DNA from: Pseudevernia furfuracea | Lineage: Eukaryota; Ascomycota; Lecanoromycetes; Lecanorales; Parmeliaceae | NCBI GenBank assembly: GCA_022315425.1 | Contig: JAIUPT010000030.1 | Span: forward strand, 1,178,001 to 1,242,000 | Length of the DNA stretch: 64,000 nt | Direction of reading: 5' to 3' | Shown here: positions 46,759-57,305 of the stretch, piece by piece | Layout of the letters: the number at the start of each line of letters is the position of its first letter | How positions within the stretch are numbered: the stretch's first letter is position 1 | Position numbers and translations under genes: made by a program | The notes under the pieces: generated by a model | Databases searched by the model: none | What the model was told of the DNA's origin: nothing | Seen by the model: only the letters and a program-made list of their open reading frames with translations

Positions 46759-47790
46759 CTAGCCATGGCCGAAGATGTTTTTGGGGATATATAATTCCTC
46801 CAGATACTTCACTTCTTCGGTGGTCAATTCCTTTCCTCGAGCCTCCAACGCTTCATCCAACCTCGCCACGCTGCTGAATCCACAAATAGGACTACTGATA
46901 CCTTTGTGATTAAGCCATGCCAATGCTACATGACCCATCTTCCAGCCTTTTCTCTCGGCAAGCTCCTCTACCCGGGATATAATTGAGACGTCTGCTTCAG
47001 GCAGAGCCGGCTTGCCAGCAGAGCGAGTGGTGCTGCCGTTGGCATGGTGTGGGCGAGCGAGCTGACCATGGGAGAGAGGGCCCCATGGTATCAATCCAAC
47101 GCCTGTTTCCAAGCAGAACTTGTTCATCTCCCTCTCTTCCTCTCGGTATAGCAAGTTGTAGGCGTTCTGCATCGACACGAACTTCGTCCACCCATTTTTC
47201 TCGGCCACGAACTGCATCGTAGCGAATTGATACGCCCACATGGAGCTGGCACCTATGTAATGAACCTTCCCACTCTCCACCAGGTCGTGCAGCGCTTTCA
47301 TAGTCTCTTGCACCGGGACCGTCTTATCAAAACGGTGTATCTGTAGAAGATCGATGTAGGGTGTGTCCAAGCGGGCGAGAGAAGCATTGACAGCAGCGAA
47401 GATTCCCTGTCGTGACAGTCCTCGCTGGTTTACATAATCCACTGTGTTGTCGATATCCTTGAGAGCCATCACCTCCGGGCTGTTTCCTTCACGAACGGTA
47501 CCACACAACTTGGTGCAAATGACTAATTTATGGCGAGGGATGTTGTATGTCTTGATTGTCTTTCCAATGATCTCTTCAGACGCGCCATTGCTGTACACAT
47601 TAGCCGTGTCCCAGGTATTCAAGCCTCGGTCGTAGGCGGCCTTCAGTAATGGTAGCGCTTCATCCTCTTCCGTGACCCACTGTTGCCATCTCTTGTCACC
47701 GATAGACATAGCACCAAGGATCGGGACAGACACTCTCAGACCACTCTTGCCAAGTTGCCGGTACTCGGCTTTGGGAATAGCGGTTGCCAT
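46759..47790 (-). CDS. Aldo/keto reductase
   Basis: Single exon of 343 residues from the MATAIPK methionine. The (beta/alpha)8 aldo/keto reductase signature is complete: the catalytic tetrad can be assigned to Asp in NTWDTANVYS, Tyr in the same string, Lys in LVICTKLCG and His in LLQIHRFD; IPWGPLSHGQLARP and SSPICGFSSVARLDEAL form the NADPH-binding part. It reduces aldehydes or ketones with NADPH; substrate unknown. The frame is open upstream to 48060, and the ATG at 47967 would add a basic, Ser/Leu-rich segment resembling a mitochondrial presequence (see findings). Confidence 0.85.
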   Translation of the reverse strand: MATAIPKAEYRQLGKSGLRVSVPILGAMSIGDKRWQQWVTEEDEALPLLKAAYDRGLNTWDTANVYSNGASEEIIGKTIKTYNIPRHKLVICTKLCGTVREGNSPEVMALKDIDNTVDYVNQRGLSRQGIFAAVNASLARLDTPYIDLLQIHRFDKTVPVQETMKALHDLVESGKVHYIGASSMWAYQFATMQFVAEKNGWTKFVSMQNAYNLLYREEEREMNKFCLETGVGLIPWGPLSHGQLARPHHANGSTTRSAGKPALPEADVSIISRVEELAERKGWKMGHVALAWLNHKGISSPICGFSSVARLDEALEARGKELTTEEVKYLEELYIPKNIFGHG

Positions 47791-48224
47791 GGCGCTTGAT
47801 CTGCGTTTGAGGACGTGTGAACGCTGTGGGAGCTCACTAATGCAACTCTGAGGCTTGGAGGGAAGACAAATGGTGGCTGTTCGGCGTGTAAGACAAGTTA
47901 AGATAGCAAGAGACGGGTAGATTCTGGTATAAGAGCGGATCAGGCGTGGTAAGAGAAAGGCGCTCATGTCCTGAAGGTGCAAGTAGCTCAAGCAACGGCG
48001 AGACGGTCCAAGCCGAAGCAAAGCACCCTGAACATAATCTCGTTGTTCAGCAGTGAACAAATTTCTATGAGTGATGAATTTCTAGTTGGATATTTATCGG
48101 TTTGGGAATTATCTACATGTCGATTCATGTATCTAGTCAGATGTTGTCGCTGGAAACATGGTCGTGAACGTTCGTTTATTTATGTGCACCGCGAGTAAGA
48201 CTACCAAGGCCTTTCCCAATAATT
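47791..48224. other. Between the aldo/keto reductase start and the MFS stop
   Basis: Mostly the possible N-terminal extension of the reductase (to 47967) and then spacer to the MFS gene. No further gene. Confidence 0.4.
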
Positions 48225-50083
48225 TCAGTCACCGCCGCCAGCTGCAAAAGGACTCCTTGCCCTCAACTTTTCCCCGAAGAACCACAACAGGAATGGTGCC
48301 GGTACGCCCAATCCAACAGCGATGAATCCTAAAAGACTGTTTCCCCAACCATAGTGCAAAGCATTGTACATATAAGGAGCAAACAATGGGAAACCGAACC
48401 CTGCAAGGCTTCGAAGTACTGTCGCCGCAGCGATGGCGGAAGCTGCGAAACGCGTATAGGAGTCGACGATATAGGTCTGAATGCATTGGAATCCGATGAT
48501 AACGCCTGCTGCAAACAGGGCAGCGCCAATATTCGGTCCAATCCAATGTGTGTGGTACTGCGAGGTCCAGCCGTAAATAAATAGGCCTACGGGAACAAGG
48601 AGGCTCCCAGGAATCATCAAGGGAATGCGAAACTCTGGGTGGCCAACACCGTTATTCCTTTTTTTCAATCGACGGTAGATACGATCATTGACTGGAGCGC
48701 AGATTTGAGTTCCAAGGAAGAAGCCGACGCCCAGAGAGATGTAGTTCAGGCCACCAACGCCAATGGACTCGTGATACTCGGTCTCCCATAGACCTGGAAA
48801 TGTGGATAAAACCAGATACATCAGACCGTAAAGATATGCCATATAAATTGCCAGGGCTTGAACTATTATTTGCGTACCCAGAAGCTTGAATGGGCGGATC
48901 AGACTGTGCTTCATGACACTGGCAAGCGCCCGTTCAGGGTGCTCAAACTCCGTGTGAAGAGCTGTATTGCCGGTGTCTTTTCGAAGCTTTTCGGCTTTCT
49001 TGTGAAGTAACTTGGGTGCATATGTTTCCCTGAGGAAGAACAAGCCCATCAATTGTATCAGACCATCGGCAATCGAGGTGGCCCAGAAAGCCCATCTCCA
49101 AGTTGTGTTCTGAGTAATAAAGCCTCCTGCTATGGGACCAATGGCAGGCCCAAGAAGGGGAGCAAGACTGTAGATGCTAATCGCAAGACCGCGTTCGTCT
49201 GCTCGCCAACAGTCACCAAGCACACCGCCTCCAAGCTGTAGAGGTTAGCAAGCTTACACGGCAGAGATATATATCAAGCGTAAGCAGACGTACCGCCAAT
49301 GGCGCCGAACCTCCAATACCAGACAAAAATCGAAACGCGATCATCTCCCCCTTGTTTCTACTGGCACCACATGCAATATTAAAGACCAGATACACCAGGT
49401 TCCCAAGTTGGAGGACCGGGACGCGGCCGTATATTTCAGAAAGAGGACCCAAGAACAAAGGGCCGATCGCATATGCCAGAACGAAGACAGACAACACTAG
49501 CTGCGACTCCACCTCATTCGTTATGCCAAAATCTTTGGATATTGATGTGAGAGCAGGTGCCACCATCGACGACGAGACAGGCGAGATGAGAGTGAAGGAG
49601 GATACAACAATCGTCGCGGCCCACTTTTGGGAAAATTTCCAATTCTTTGGATTGTCGGGGTCCTCGGGCCCATCCCACGAGACCTAGAAAACCAGTCAAT
49701 CATACTTTCATTTTGCAGAGATTCCAGTCAATCAGTCGTACTAGATTGGGGTCCTTAATCGACCTCGTACTTTTCTTCTTCTCCAGGTTCGCCTCGAGGT
49801 CTCGCGTATCGGGAACGCCCATTCGAACCTCGGGGACCTCATCTTCCCCTTTCCTAGCCGCTTCGTCATAGTCTTCGTTCCTTACTTGCTCAAGCTCATC
49901 AGAGTATTGGGTCTCGATATCTCCGTCGTGCTCTTTTGAATGGTGGTCGCCATCATGATAGTTTGAAATATCATCGAGGTGCTGCGCAGAAAAGACGCGC
50001 TGTAGATGGCGGTCGGGGGGAAGTTGAACTCTGGGCGCTGAGCTGGGGGCTGGTGCAGAACGGCTAGGTTCTAGTTCTGGCAT
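48225..50083 (-). CDS. MFS transporter, DHA1 polyamine/drug type
   Basis: Three exons (50083-49742, 49683-49294, 49235-48225) encode 580 residues; both introns (58 nt each) have GTACGN donors and join in phase 0. The acidic, His/Asp-rich N-tail is about 115 residues. The motif VSWDGPEDPDNPKNW before helix 1 is the hallmark of the fungal DHA1 group. Helix 2-3 loop GPLSEIYGRVPVLQ is the MFS motif A; helix 4-5 contains RFLSGIGGSAPLALGGGVLGDCW, the antiporter-type Gly-rich motif; GPAIGPIAGGFI ends helix 5. Twelve helices are visible. Proton-coupled export of drugs or polyamines is the family's role. Confidence 0.88.
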
Positions 50084-50896
50084 ATCCCTGAACCAAGTTG
50101 ACTTTGGTTGAGTGAGAGAGTGGAAGATTGATCAGGGGAACAACAGCAAGGGAAAGAAGAAGAAGATGAAGAAGAAGATGAACATGGGACAAGAAATTTG
50201 GAATGAGAGTAGATATGCGTATGCGCCCCGGCACCACCGGCACCCGGGAGGGGTGTGGGAATGGAGTATATATACATAGTACATAGTATTTTAGAAGGCA
50301 TGTTGAAAAAAAAAAGACTCACTGTACGAGCAGAGTATTGGCCGGGTGCACGGTGTTTTCCAGTCAGACATGCATTCTCACATGCATTGCAATGACGTCA
50401 CAAGTCCCCTTTCGGCTATTCCCGCTGCATTGCGCGTAGATAAGGAGATAGTAGCCCGGAACTCCTTCAAACCGAACAGCGAAATACCTTATGTACCTTA
50501 ATATTTAATACTAGTACGGATGTCGGCACGTAAAGTCCTGAACGCCAAGACTTCTGTGCCGAGGTCCCCAGGGTCGCCTTCCGAAAGTAGGGTTAGGGCT
50601 ACTACTAGCCCTGCCCCCGGACTTTACCTGCCGACCTCCGTAATGTATGATTATTACATGTGAGATACCTGAGGCACTTTGCGCCAGCAGCGACGAGTAT
50701 ATACTCATCATTCATCCTTCAGAACATGGCACGCGATGACTATTGCTGACTCTCCGAAACATCTTCCGGCCTGTTCGGGGAATAGAGTAAGCCGAACCAC
50801 AATGCCTTCTCTTCCCTTGGGTTGAAGCAGGTTGATCATTCATCAAAATCCTGCACACGACATAGCTCTCGCTTCTGTACCCTCAGCACGTCGACC
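50084..50896. other. Divergent region, MFS / CAB1, with a MITE
   Basis: Contains a GAA/GAT-rich tract at 50148-50185 in the MFS leader, an A10 run near 50308, and the 128-bp inverted-repeat element described separately. Confidence 0.5.
50515..50642. mobile_element. MITE-like element with 24-bp terminal inverted repeats
   Basis: The ends 50515-50538 and 50619-50642 are inverted repeats that match at 22 of 24 positions, TACGGA(T/G)GTCGGCA(C/G) followed by GTAAAGTCC. The outermost TA on each side can be a TA target duplication, as for Tc1/mariner-related MITEs. The 80-bp interior is non-coding and holds a short palindrome, AGGGCT...AGCCCT at 50595-50612. It lies between the divergent MFS and CAB1 genes. 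Confidence 0.75.
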
Positions 50897-52270
50897 ATGT
50901 CGCACAGTCGCCGTCCAATCCTCCAAGAGCGATCCAATTCCCTACTCCATGACACCATTCTCTCTCCAGGCGCCGTCACAATCAACGTCCAAGGCGCTTT
51001 CATTGTGGATGAAGTGGCATCCAACAGGGAGATTCAGCCAGAAGGTGGAGCGCTGCACGACACCAGAGACATCCGTCTACCCAACCACAAGGCGGTAGTT
51101 AGCCATGTTGCCCTTGATATTGGTGGCTCTCTTGCCAAGCTCGTCTATTTTTCACGCGAGCTGGATTCCAAAGAGGTATGCACACCCCGAAGCAAAGGCA
51201 CCCAATCAAAACTGGTCTCAGACTTGCAGTCCTGGCCTTCTTCGTTCCAGATCGAAAAGGATTGCTGACCTATACATCAGCTAGGGGGCAGACTCAATTT
51301 CCTCAATTTTGAGACCGACAGAATAGACCAATGCTTTCAGTTCGTCAACCAATTGAAATCGAAACAGCAGACCCTCAATGGATCTAGACCCGGGGAGCTT
51401 TGTGTCATGGCAACTGGTGGAGGCGCTTACAAGTACTACGACGAGATGAAGAAAGTGTTGGGGGTGGAAGTGCTTCGCGAAGACGAAATGGAGTGCTTGA
51501 TCATGGGCCTCGACTTCTTCATCACTGAGATCCCGCGCGAAGTCTTCACCTACGCCGATCTGGATCCGATGCACTTCGAGCAACCACGCGCCAATATCTA
51601 TCCATACCTCCTTGTCAATATTGGATCAGGCGTTTCAATGGTAAAGGTCTCAGGGCCAAGGAAATTCGAGCGCATTGGTGGCACCTCACTAGGCGGAGGT
51701 ACCCTATGGGGCCTTCTGTCCCTGCTTACAGGCGCAAGGACATTCGACGATATGCTGGCAATGGCTGATCGAGGCGATAATGCGACAGTCGACATGCTTG
51801 TTGGTGACATATACGGCACGGACTACACCAAGATTGGGTTGAAGACTGGGACCATTGCCAGCAGTTTCGGCAAAGTATTCAAGATGAAGAGGCAAGGCGA
51901 GAGCGATGCTGAAGATGGAAGTGGACTCTCGAACGGTGATCCTCAACCGGCCAGTGCCAATTCTGATCCGGACCGGGCATTCGCCCCAGAAGATATCAGC
52001 AGAAGTTTGTTATACGCCGTTAGTAACAACATTGGCCAGATTGCGTACCTGCAAAGCGAAAAGCACAAGCTCGAGCACATATATTTCGGAGGTTCCTTTA
52101 TCCGTGGACATCGACAAACCATGAACACCCTATCGTATGCCATCAAATTTTGGTCGAATGGCGATAAGAAAGCGTACTTTCTCCGTCACGAAGGCTATCT
52201 GGGATCGGTTGGAGCATTCCTAAAGCGCCAGCCAAGAAATTGGGGGCGAAGGAACAGTTTCGAAGAGTGA
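50897..52270 (+). CDS. CAB1: Pantothenate kinase (eukaryotic type II)
   Basis: Two exons (50897-51175, 51281-52270) encode 422 residues. The ASKHA-fold motifs are present: VALDIGGSLAKLVYF (phosphate 1), MATGGGAYKYYDEM, NIGSGVSMVKV (phosphate 2) and GGTSLGGGTLWGL, then DIYGTDY and IYFGGSFIRGH (adenosine motif). It phosphorylates pantothenate with ATP, the first and controlling step of coenzyme A synthesis, in the cytosol. The first 70 residues are a variable N-terminus. An internal Asp/Ser/Asn-rich insert lies near residues 300-330. The 105-nt intron has donor GTATGC, branch CTGAC and acceptor CATCAG. Start chosen at the MSHSRR methionine. Confidence 0.9.
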
Positions 52271-52844
52271 AAGGTGGCACTCGCCTCTAGAAATGCTCAC
52301 AGGCCCCTAGCCTGTCCTTGGAATTTCTTACAGTAATTGGTCAGATGCGTCACTAGAGGTCGCTATCAAGCACCAAGTACTACAGAACTCACGTCTCAAA
52401 GCCTGAAAGCAAAAGCTAGAACCCAAAGCAAGGAGGGTTGCTCGCGTTTCCAAGATACCCTCCGCCAACGAAAAGATACACCGAATACCTAGGGTCTGAG
52501 TCCATTCCATACCAAAGTGATCAAATATCTTCCAAGAAATCAAACCTCAGCCTTTACGCCATCGCCATTTCCACTACGGCTAAGCTGCTTCTCTGCCCCT
52601 CTTTTCGATTTTGGCCGGGAACCAAGGTTTTGTGAAGACCTTACCATCATGTCTGTGGTAGCTCTTCCAGTGATGGTTGTCAGTCGTGGTGTTGGTCACA
52701 TGAGGAAGGAGGGATGGATGGACGGAAATTGCTTGTCGACTCTGGACTAGTTCCAAAAGGCTGCCTCTCTTATTGCGTTGTACAAGATAGAAACTTTCAT
52801 TGAATCGCTTACTTATCCATCTCTTTCCCGAGGCTTCCCTCGTC
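52271..52844. other. Intergenic
   Basis: Short frames on both strands, none with features. An in-frame ATG at 52800 could extend the next gene by 15 residues. Confidence 0.4.
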
Positions 52845-54097
52845 ATGGATTTGAAGAAGCTAGTAGCAATTTGCAGGCATGAATTACGATTGGACGAAGA
52901 TTGCGACATTGCTCGACTAATCACAGAGGTCAAGGTAGCACAAGGCGACGCGAGCGATCATTATGCCACGCTCACTAAAGAGCGCAGAGTCCCAGCTCGG
53001 GAGACAATGTCCGGGTATATGTTAGCTTGGGAATATGTGGAAGACATGGATGGTCAACGGTTCTGGAAGAAAAAGTTTCGTCCTGATACTCTGATCTGGC
53101 CTGAGGACAAACAGAAGTGGTGTGCCATAACAAGTTTTAAGCTCAACTTGCTGATATATGCTAGGATCCTCGCGGGTGTTGAGAATATGTTCAACGAATT
53201 GCAGGACTATTCGACAATTGACAGGCAAAAGAGAAAGTCACGTCCGACCCCTAAGATCTACAAAGAAGCGGTAAGTCATACGTCGATAAGCAACGTCTCC
53301 AGGTCTGACACCCAGTGCCTGGAGTCTAGGACGCTGGTGATGATCCATCTACACCAGTTGCACAATTAGCAATCAGGCAGCCCACAAAACAAAGTGGAAG
53401 AAGAGATAATCAATCCAAGAGTGATGTCACCCCTGTACCTGACAACGCGGCTCCTACTGCTCAAGACACAGAGCTCGGCGAACAAGCCTCTAGACCAAAG
53501 GAGGAGCTAAAGAAAGCAGCCGGCATGGAGTCCTACAACGCAGAACCCAAACGGCAATTAGAAGTGCCCCTCACCGACGATTCCAACAACGGGTCTGCCG
53601 AAGAGTCACCGTCCAAAAAGAGAGCATTAACGCCTCCGTATATCCCAGAAAAGGGTCTTCACCAGACGTGGCCAGATTTCGGGTTCAAGAGCGTCAGTAA
53701 AGAAGGAGCTCGGGCTCTGAGAAATCGGACTGTAGAGATCAACGACTTCGAAGAATGGCCATCTAGGAATACACTCATGACGCCTCGCGGATCCAAGAGT
53801 TCGAGGGCTATGGCAAACCGGACGCAGGATTCAGCTGAGAAGCACGTCAGCACTGTGCCTGCAGCGACGGTCGAAGAGGGTCATATAAATGACCAGGATT
53901 TGAAAAGAACTTGGAAGCGCCGCCTCCCTAGCTTACCAGACTCACTTCTGACTCGTCACCAAGCAGCATCCGCGAAAGCAGCTGACAATCACAACCCGAC
54001 ATCAGAGAACGACTCCGTGGCCGGTGAAGCCAGCCTCTCGGCAGTCCCCAGGAGCGATGGCCGAGCCGTGGAAGCTACAGCGGTTCAAAAGTCCTAG
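52845..54097 (+). CDS. Uncharacterised protein with disordered C-terminus
   Basis: Two exons (52845-53270, 53330-54097) encode 397 residues; the intron GTAAGT...TCTAG is clean. The first 140 residues look folded: a helical start (MDLKKLVAICRHELRL), then EYVEDMDGQRFWKKKFRPD and ITSFKLNLLIYARILAGVEN. The rest is polar and disordered, with two basic patches (SPSKKRA, KRTWKRRL) that could be nuclear signals. I do not recognise the family. A second frame at 54024-54215 (RITPLIRHREGEKGLESAHR) looks protein-like and might be a further exon, but no splice was found. Confidence 0.55.
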
Positions 54098-54700
54098 AAA
54101 CCCTCGGATAACACCGCTGATTCGCCATAGAGAGGGTGAGAAGGGCCTAGAGAGTGCCCATCGAGTCGCACTGCACAGACTCTGTGAACGAGAATGGGTG
54201 CACATGGAGATCTAATATGTGGCCGTGTGAATTGTGAAGTGGTCAGTAATTAAAAAGGGCGTAGAAATTCTCTGGGTCAAGCGACCAAATGCAATTGTAA
54301 TCCTGAACTCGCCAGCCGGGTCTCAATTCATGCAACATCCAAAGTAGAGTTTCTTGCTCAGCGCAGCACACATAGCTGTGCATGCTTCCTCTAAGTCTAA
54401 GGTAGCATTTCGACTTGTAGAAACAAATAGCAACATTGGCACGTAAGCCAGCCTGGCCTTATCCGTCTTTTCTCGATCTTCTTCACGTTTTGATTCTTAA
54501 TTTGCACCATGAACAGAGACCAAACGCAAGGAATCGGGAGCCTTCTCCGGACAGACGGTTCAATCATCTAGGTTCAAACAGAAGTTTCTCATTGCTCTGA
54601 GCATACATAGCTATAGCCGCTGCATAGCAAGATCATCCGTGTTTTTGCCCTTGCTCCTTCGTAGCAACAATCCCCCCCTTGCGGTCCCTCTCAAACGACT
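54098..54700. other. Intergenic
   Basis: Convergent spacer between the unknown gene and eL37. Apart from the 54024-54215 frame nothing is seen. Confidence 0.4.
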
Positions 54701-55283
54701 CTAAGCTGGATTCGTAGTCGTCCCCCTCGCTCCCTTCGGTGCACCGGTCTGGAACCCATTTTTAAATTTGCGCGGCACTTCCTTCATGGAGCGCATGCGG
54801 CCGGTACCCGTGGTCTTTCTTCGCTTAGCTTTCATGCCCCAGTTGTCTGCGAAACGCGAGTTAGATCTTGGTGGGGAACAGCGGCCCGAGGGGAAGGTGA
54901 TGGGGTGGAAATGGACGAAGATCGATGTAGGATTGTTCTGAGAAAATGGTAGGGACGGAGAGAGAGCGTACATTGACGAATCTTAGCGGCAGGATAACCA
55001 CATGATGAGCAGGTGTGCTTTTGGATGTGGAGGGAGCGGCGACCTGGAACAGATGGGATTAGCACAGCGTTGGTTGCTACGAAGGGCCTCGCAATTGACG
55101 GCTCATCTGAACCCGTGCAGATCCTAGCTTTTTTACCGCAAGGGATACCAATAGACTTACCGCAGCGTCTGCACAAAGTGTGCGTCTTGTTGTGGCGTTT
55201 ACCAAAGGACGAGGTACCCTTCGCTATTTGGAGGTCAGTTGCGGCCCTTCTTGGCTTGTGTCAGGCTCGTAGAACGCACTCAT
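54701..55283 (-). CDS. RPL37: Ribosomal protein eL37
   Basis: Four exons (55283-55280, 55223-55161, 55043-54972, 54846-54701) encode 94 residues, the family's usual length. The first coding exon is four bases, ATGA; its donor GTGCGT and the acceptor AAATAG give MTKGTSSFGKRHNKTH. The zinc ribbon is formed by LCRRCG and TCSSCG, on exons 2 and 3. Exon 4 gives NWGMKAKRRKTTGTGRMR and the conserved tail FKNGFQTGAPKGARG. It binds 23S-like rRNA in the large subunit. Reading through intron 2 would yield a false longer frame. Confidence 0.92.
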
Positions 55284-55716
55284 CTTGGGCTATATTGTCT
55301 AGTGCATCAAGTCAGCTACGGAATGGCTCTGAGCTTCGAAGGGACATACAAACCCTCGCGCTGTCAATGTGATTGTTGTATGGGTTTGCGTTACTGGTAA
55401 ATTTGGAAGATTGACGTGCGAGATTCTGCCAAGACCTCGCTTAGAAGTCATCAGTGCCCGCAATTTACCCGCGCCCGCAAATCATCGAAGTCTTGGTCCA
55501 CCAGTCTTTCCGGGTCTTCTTACTCCGTACACTACAGCTCCAAATGCCCTTGTATTAACACGAGGTCACACATGTCTGGATGATTTCTTTCGACTTCAAT
55601 GCCTCCATAATGCTATTTACCAAGCTTCTGTCCAGCTTTCAGCAATGCTCAAGCTTTCGGCCTGCCTCGGATCTAACCCACCTCAAATACCTCTCAAACG
55701 GATCTCGAGACGCTTC
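55284..55716. other. Intergenic, eL37 promoter
   Basis: Contains TACTCCGTA at 55521-55529. A forward 154-codon frame (55369-55833) runs antisense into ELP6 and has no features. Confidence 0.4.
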
Positions 55717-56639
55717 TTAAGCACCCCTCTCAAACACCTTCACTCCCCCATCCGAGCCTACATAATACAGGCACTCCCTTTCCTCTACATCCTCTTCGTC
55801 CGCCGACTCCTCAGCTCCTTTGCTAATCCTTAGCACACCACTGACATCCTTCGCCACGCCTGTATCGAGTCCCCTTACGCTCATGATCGATCTCGCCTGG
55901 TGTGCTAGACTCATTACGAAAGCTGTGTGGGATATTTCGAGAGGCGTAGTGGGCGATTGCGAAAGGGGCAAGTCGGCCGCTATGGCAATGATCGTGGCGT
56001 AGACGTGCTGTTTTCCGACACCTCCGTTGAGCAAGTACATGGAGCCCGTAGTTGGAGAGAATGCGTACCTCTCTGAGCTCCCCAATCATATCTAGCACCT
56101 CTAGCACCTCGCAACCTGCAGCTGCAAGCAGGAAGTCCAAGCCGTCCAGCACCAGTATAACGTTGCCTCCGTCATTCCGGGTTTCCTTGCTCCCAATAGC
56201 CTTCATGATCGCTCTCTCCACATCAGCTATGCCACCACTACGCAAGCCTAGTCCGCTACCTAAGCCATCAACGAGGTTCACTTTCTCGAAATCGATGCCC
56301 TGAAAGCGTAGGTGCCAATTTTAGCTCCAGTCTTGTTGTGAACCACGTAGGTACTGAGACGCAGTATGTGCTTACCAGCTTCCGTCCGCTCTCCCTCCAC
56401 CACGCTCCATTTCTTAGCCAGCTCACTAGCACTATCCTCTGGCCGTAGGAGTGCCTCTCAATATTGTGTGTATCATAGCCAGTCCCGTGACTCTTGCTCT
56501 TCAATGCGGCACATATGAACCGCACAACCAGCCAATTTGTTGTGGCGCCGAGCGTCGAGGTGAGAAGTGTGAGAGAGGTGTAAGGAAGAGCGGAGAAGTT
56601 AGGAGACAGCAACGGCGGAATTGGTTGTTGCGATGGCAT
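55717..56639 (-). CDS. ELP6: Elongator complex protein 6
   Basis: Three exons (56639-56376, 56299-56069, 56007-55717) encode 261 residues. Introns have donors GTAAGC and GTACGC; the joins read SGRKL-GIDFEKVNLVDGL and GELRE-HVYATIIAIAADLP, both in phase 0. The RecA-like fold without a Walker A is seen through IVLVSWLRNGAWW, NVILVLDGLDFLLAA, and AFVMSLAHQARSIMSVRGLDTG; the C-terminus YYVGSDGGVKVFERG fits Elp6. Elp4/5/6 form the hexameric ring of Elongator that modifies wobble uridines of tRNA. Confidence 0.85.
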
Positions 56640-57305
56640 CTAGGGCGACTCTGCCGACGACCCACGAATCATATTCTGGTGTGCGATTGAGAAATTTGCC
56701 ATTTCTCCATGAGGAAGAGAGGAAGAGAAGAGGGCAAGGTTCAGCTACGGTGATCAGAGCACTAATAAGATAAGTTTTTTACGGGAAACCGATTCTAGGC
56801 AACAAGAGTCGTTTGAATGATTTAGCAGTGATATCCTATGCTAGGAACGACTCGCGAACATGAGTCGTGGAAGCCAGATGCGGTTCCGATAGTACGTAGC
56901 AAAGCCAGTTCCATGCACTTGTGTTCTTCATCCTGCGAATTGCTTGTGTTATCTGCTAAGTCATCATTCTGCCATGGTGCAATTTGTTTCCTCCTAATAA
57001 TGTGATGCGTGTTCTAATCGATGTAGGTGTGTGCAAGCGCTGTACATGAATGAAAAGACTTTGCAGTTTTTCTTCGAGAAAATGTCGAGGTTGGATTTTT
57101 CATTCTAAATTGGGATTGGAGGCGATGCGCCCCTTCGTAGGCTTGATGCCGTCAAACAACAGTTCTTAAAGCTGTCTTCCACAAGAAAGAAATCGATGTT
57201 ACGATATCGAGACTTTGATCCAAGCCGTCCATCGGACTGTTACAGGTCAGTGTGTATCCGAAAGACATTGGAATACGGCGACCATACCATGCAATTTATC
57301 ACTCC
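56640..57305. other. Intergenic between RdRP stop and ELP6 start
   Basis: Holds the ELP6 promoter, with AAGATAAG near 56766. No gene seen. Confidence 0.4.

Noticed and set aside
55369..55833. Forward 154-codon frame
   Set aside because: It overlaps ELP6 exon 3 on the opposite strand and has no features.
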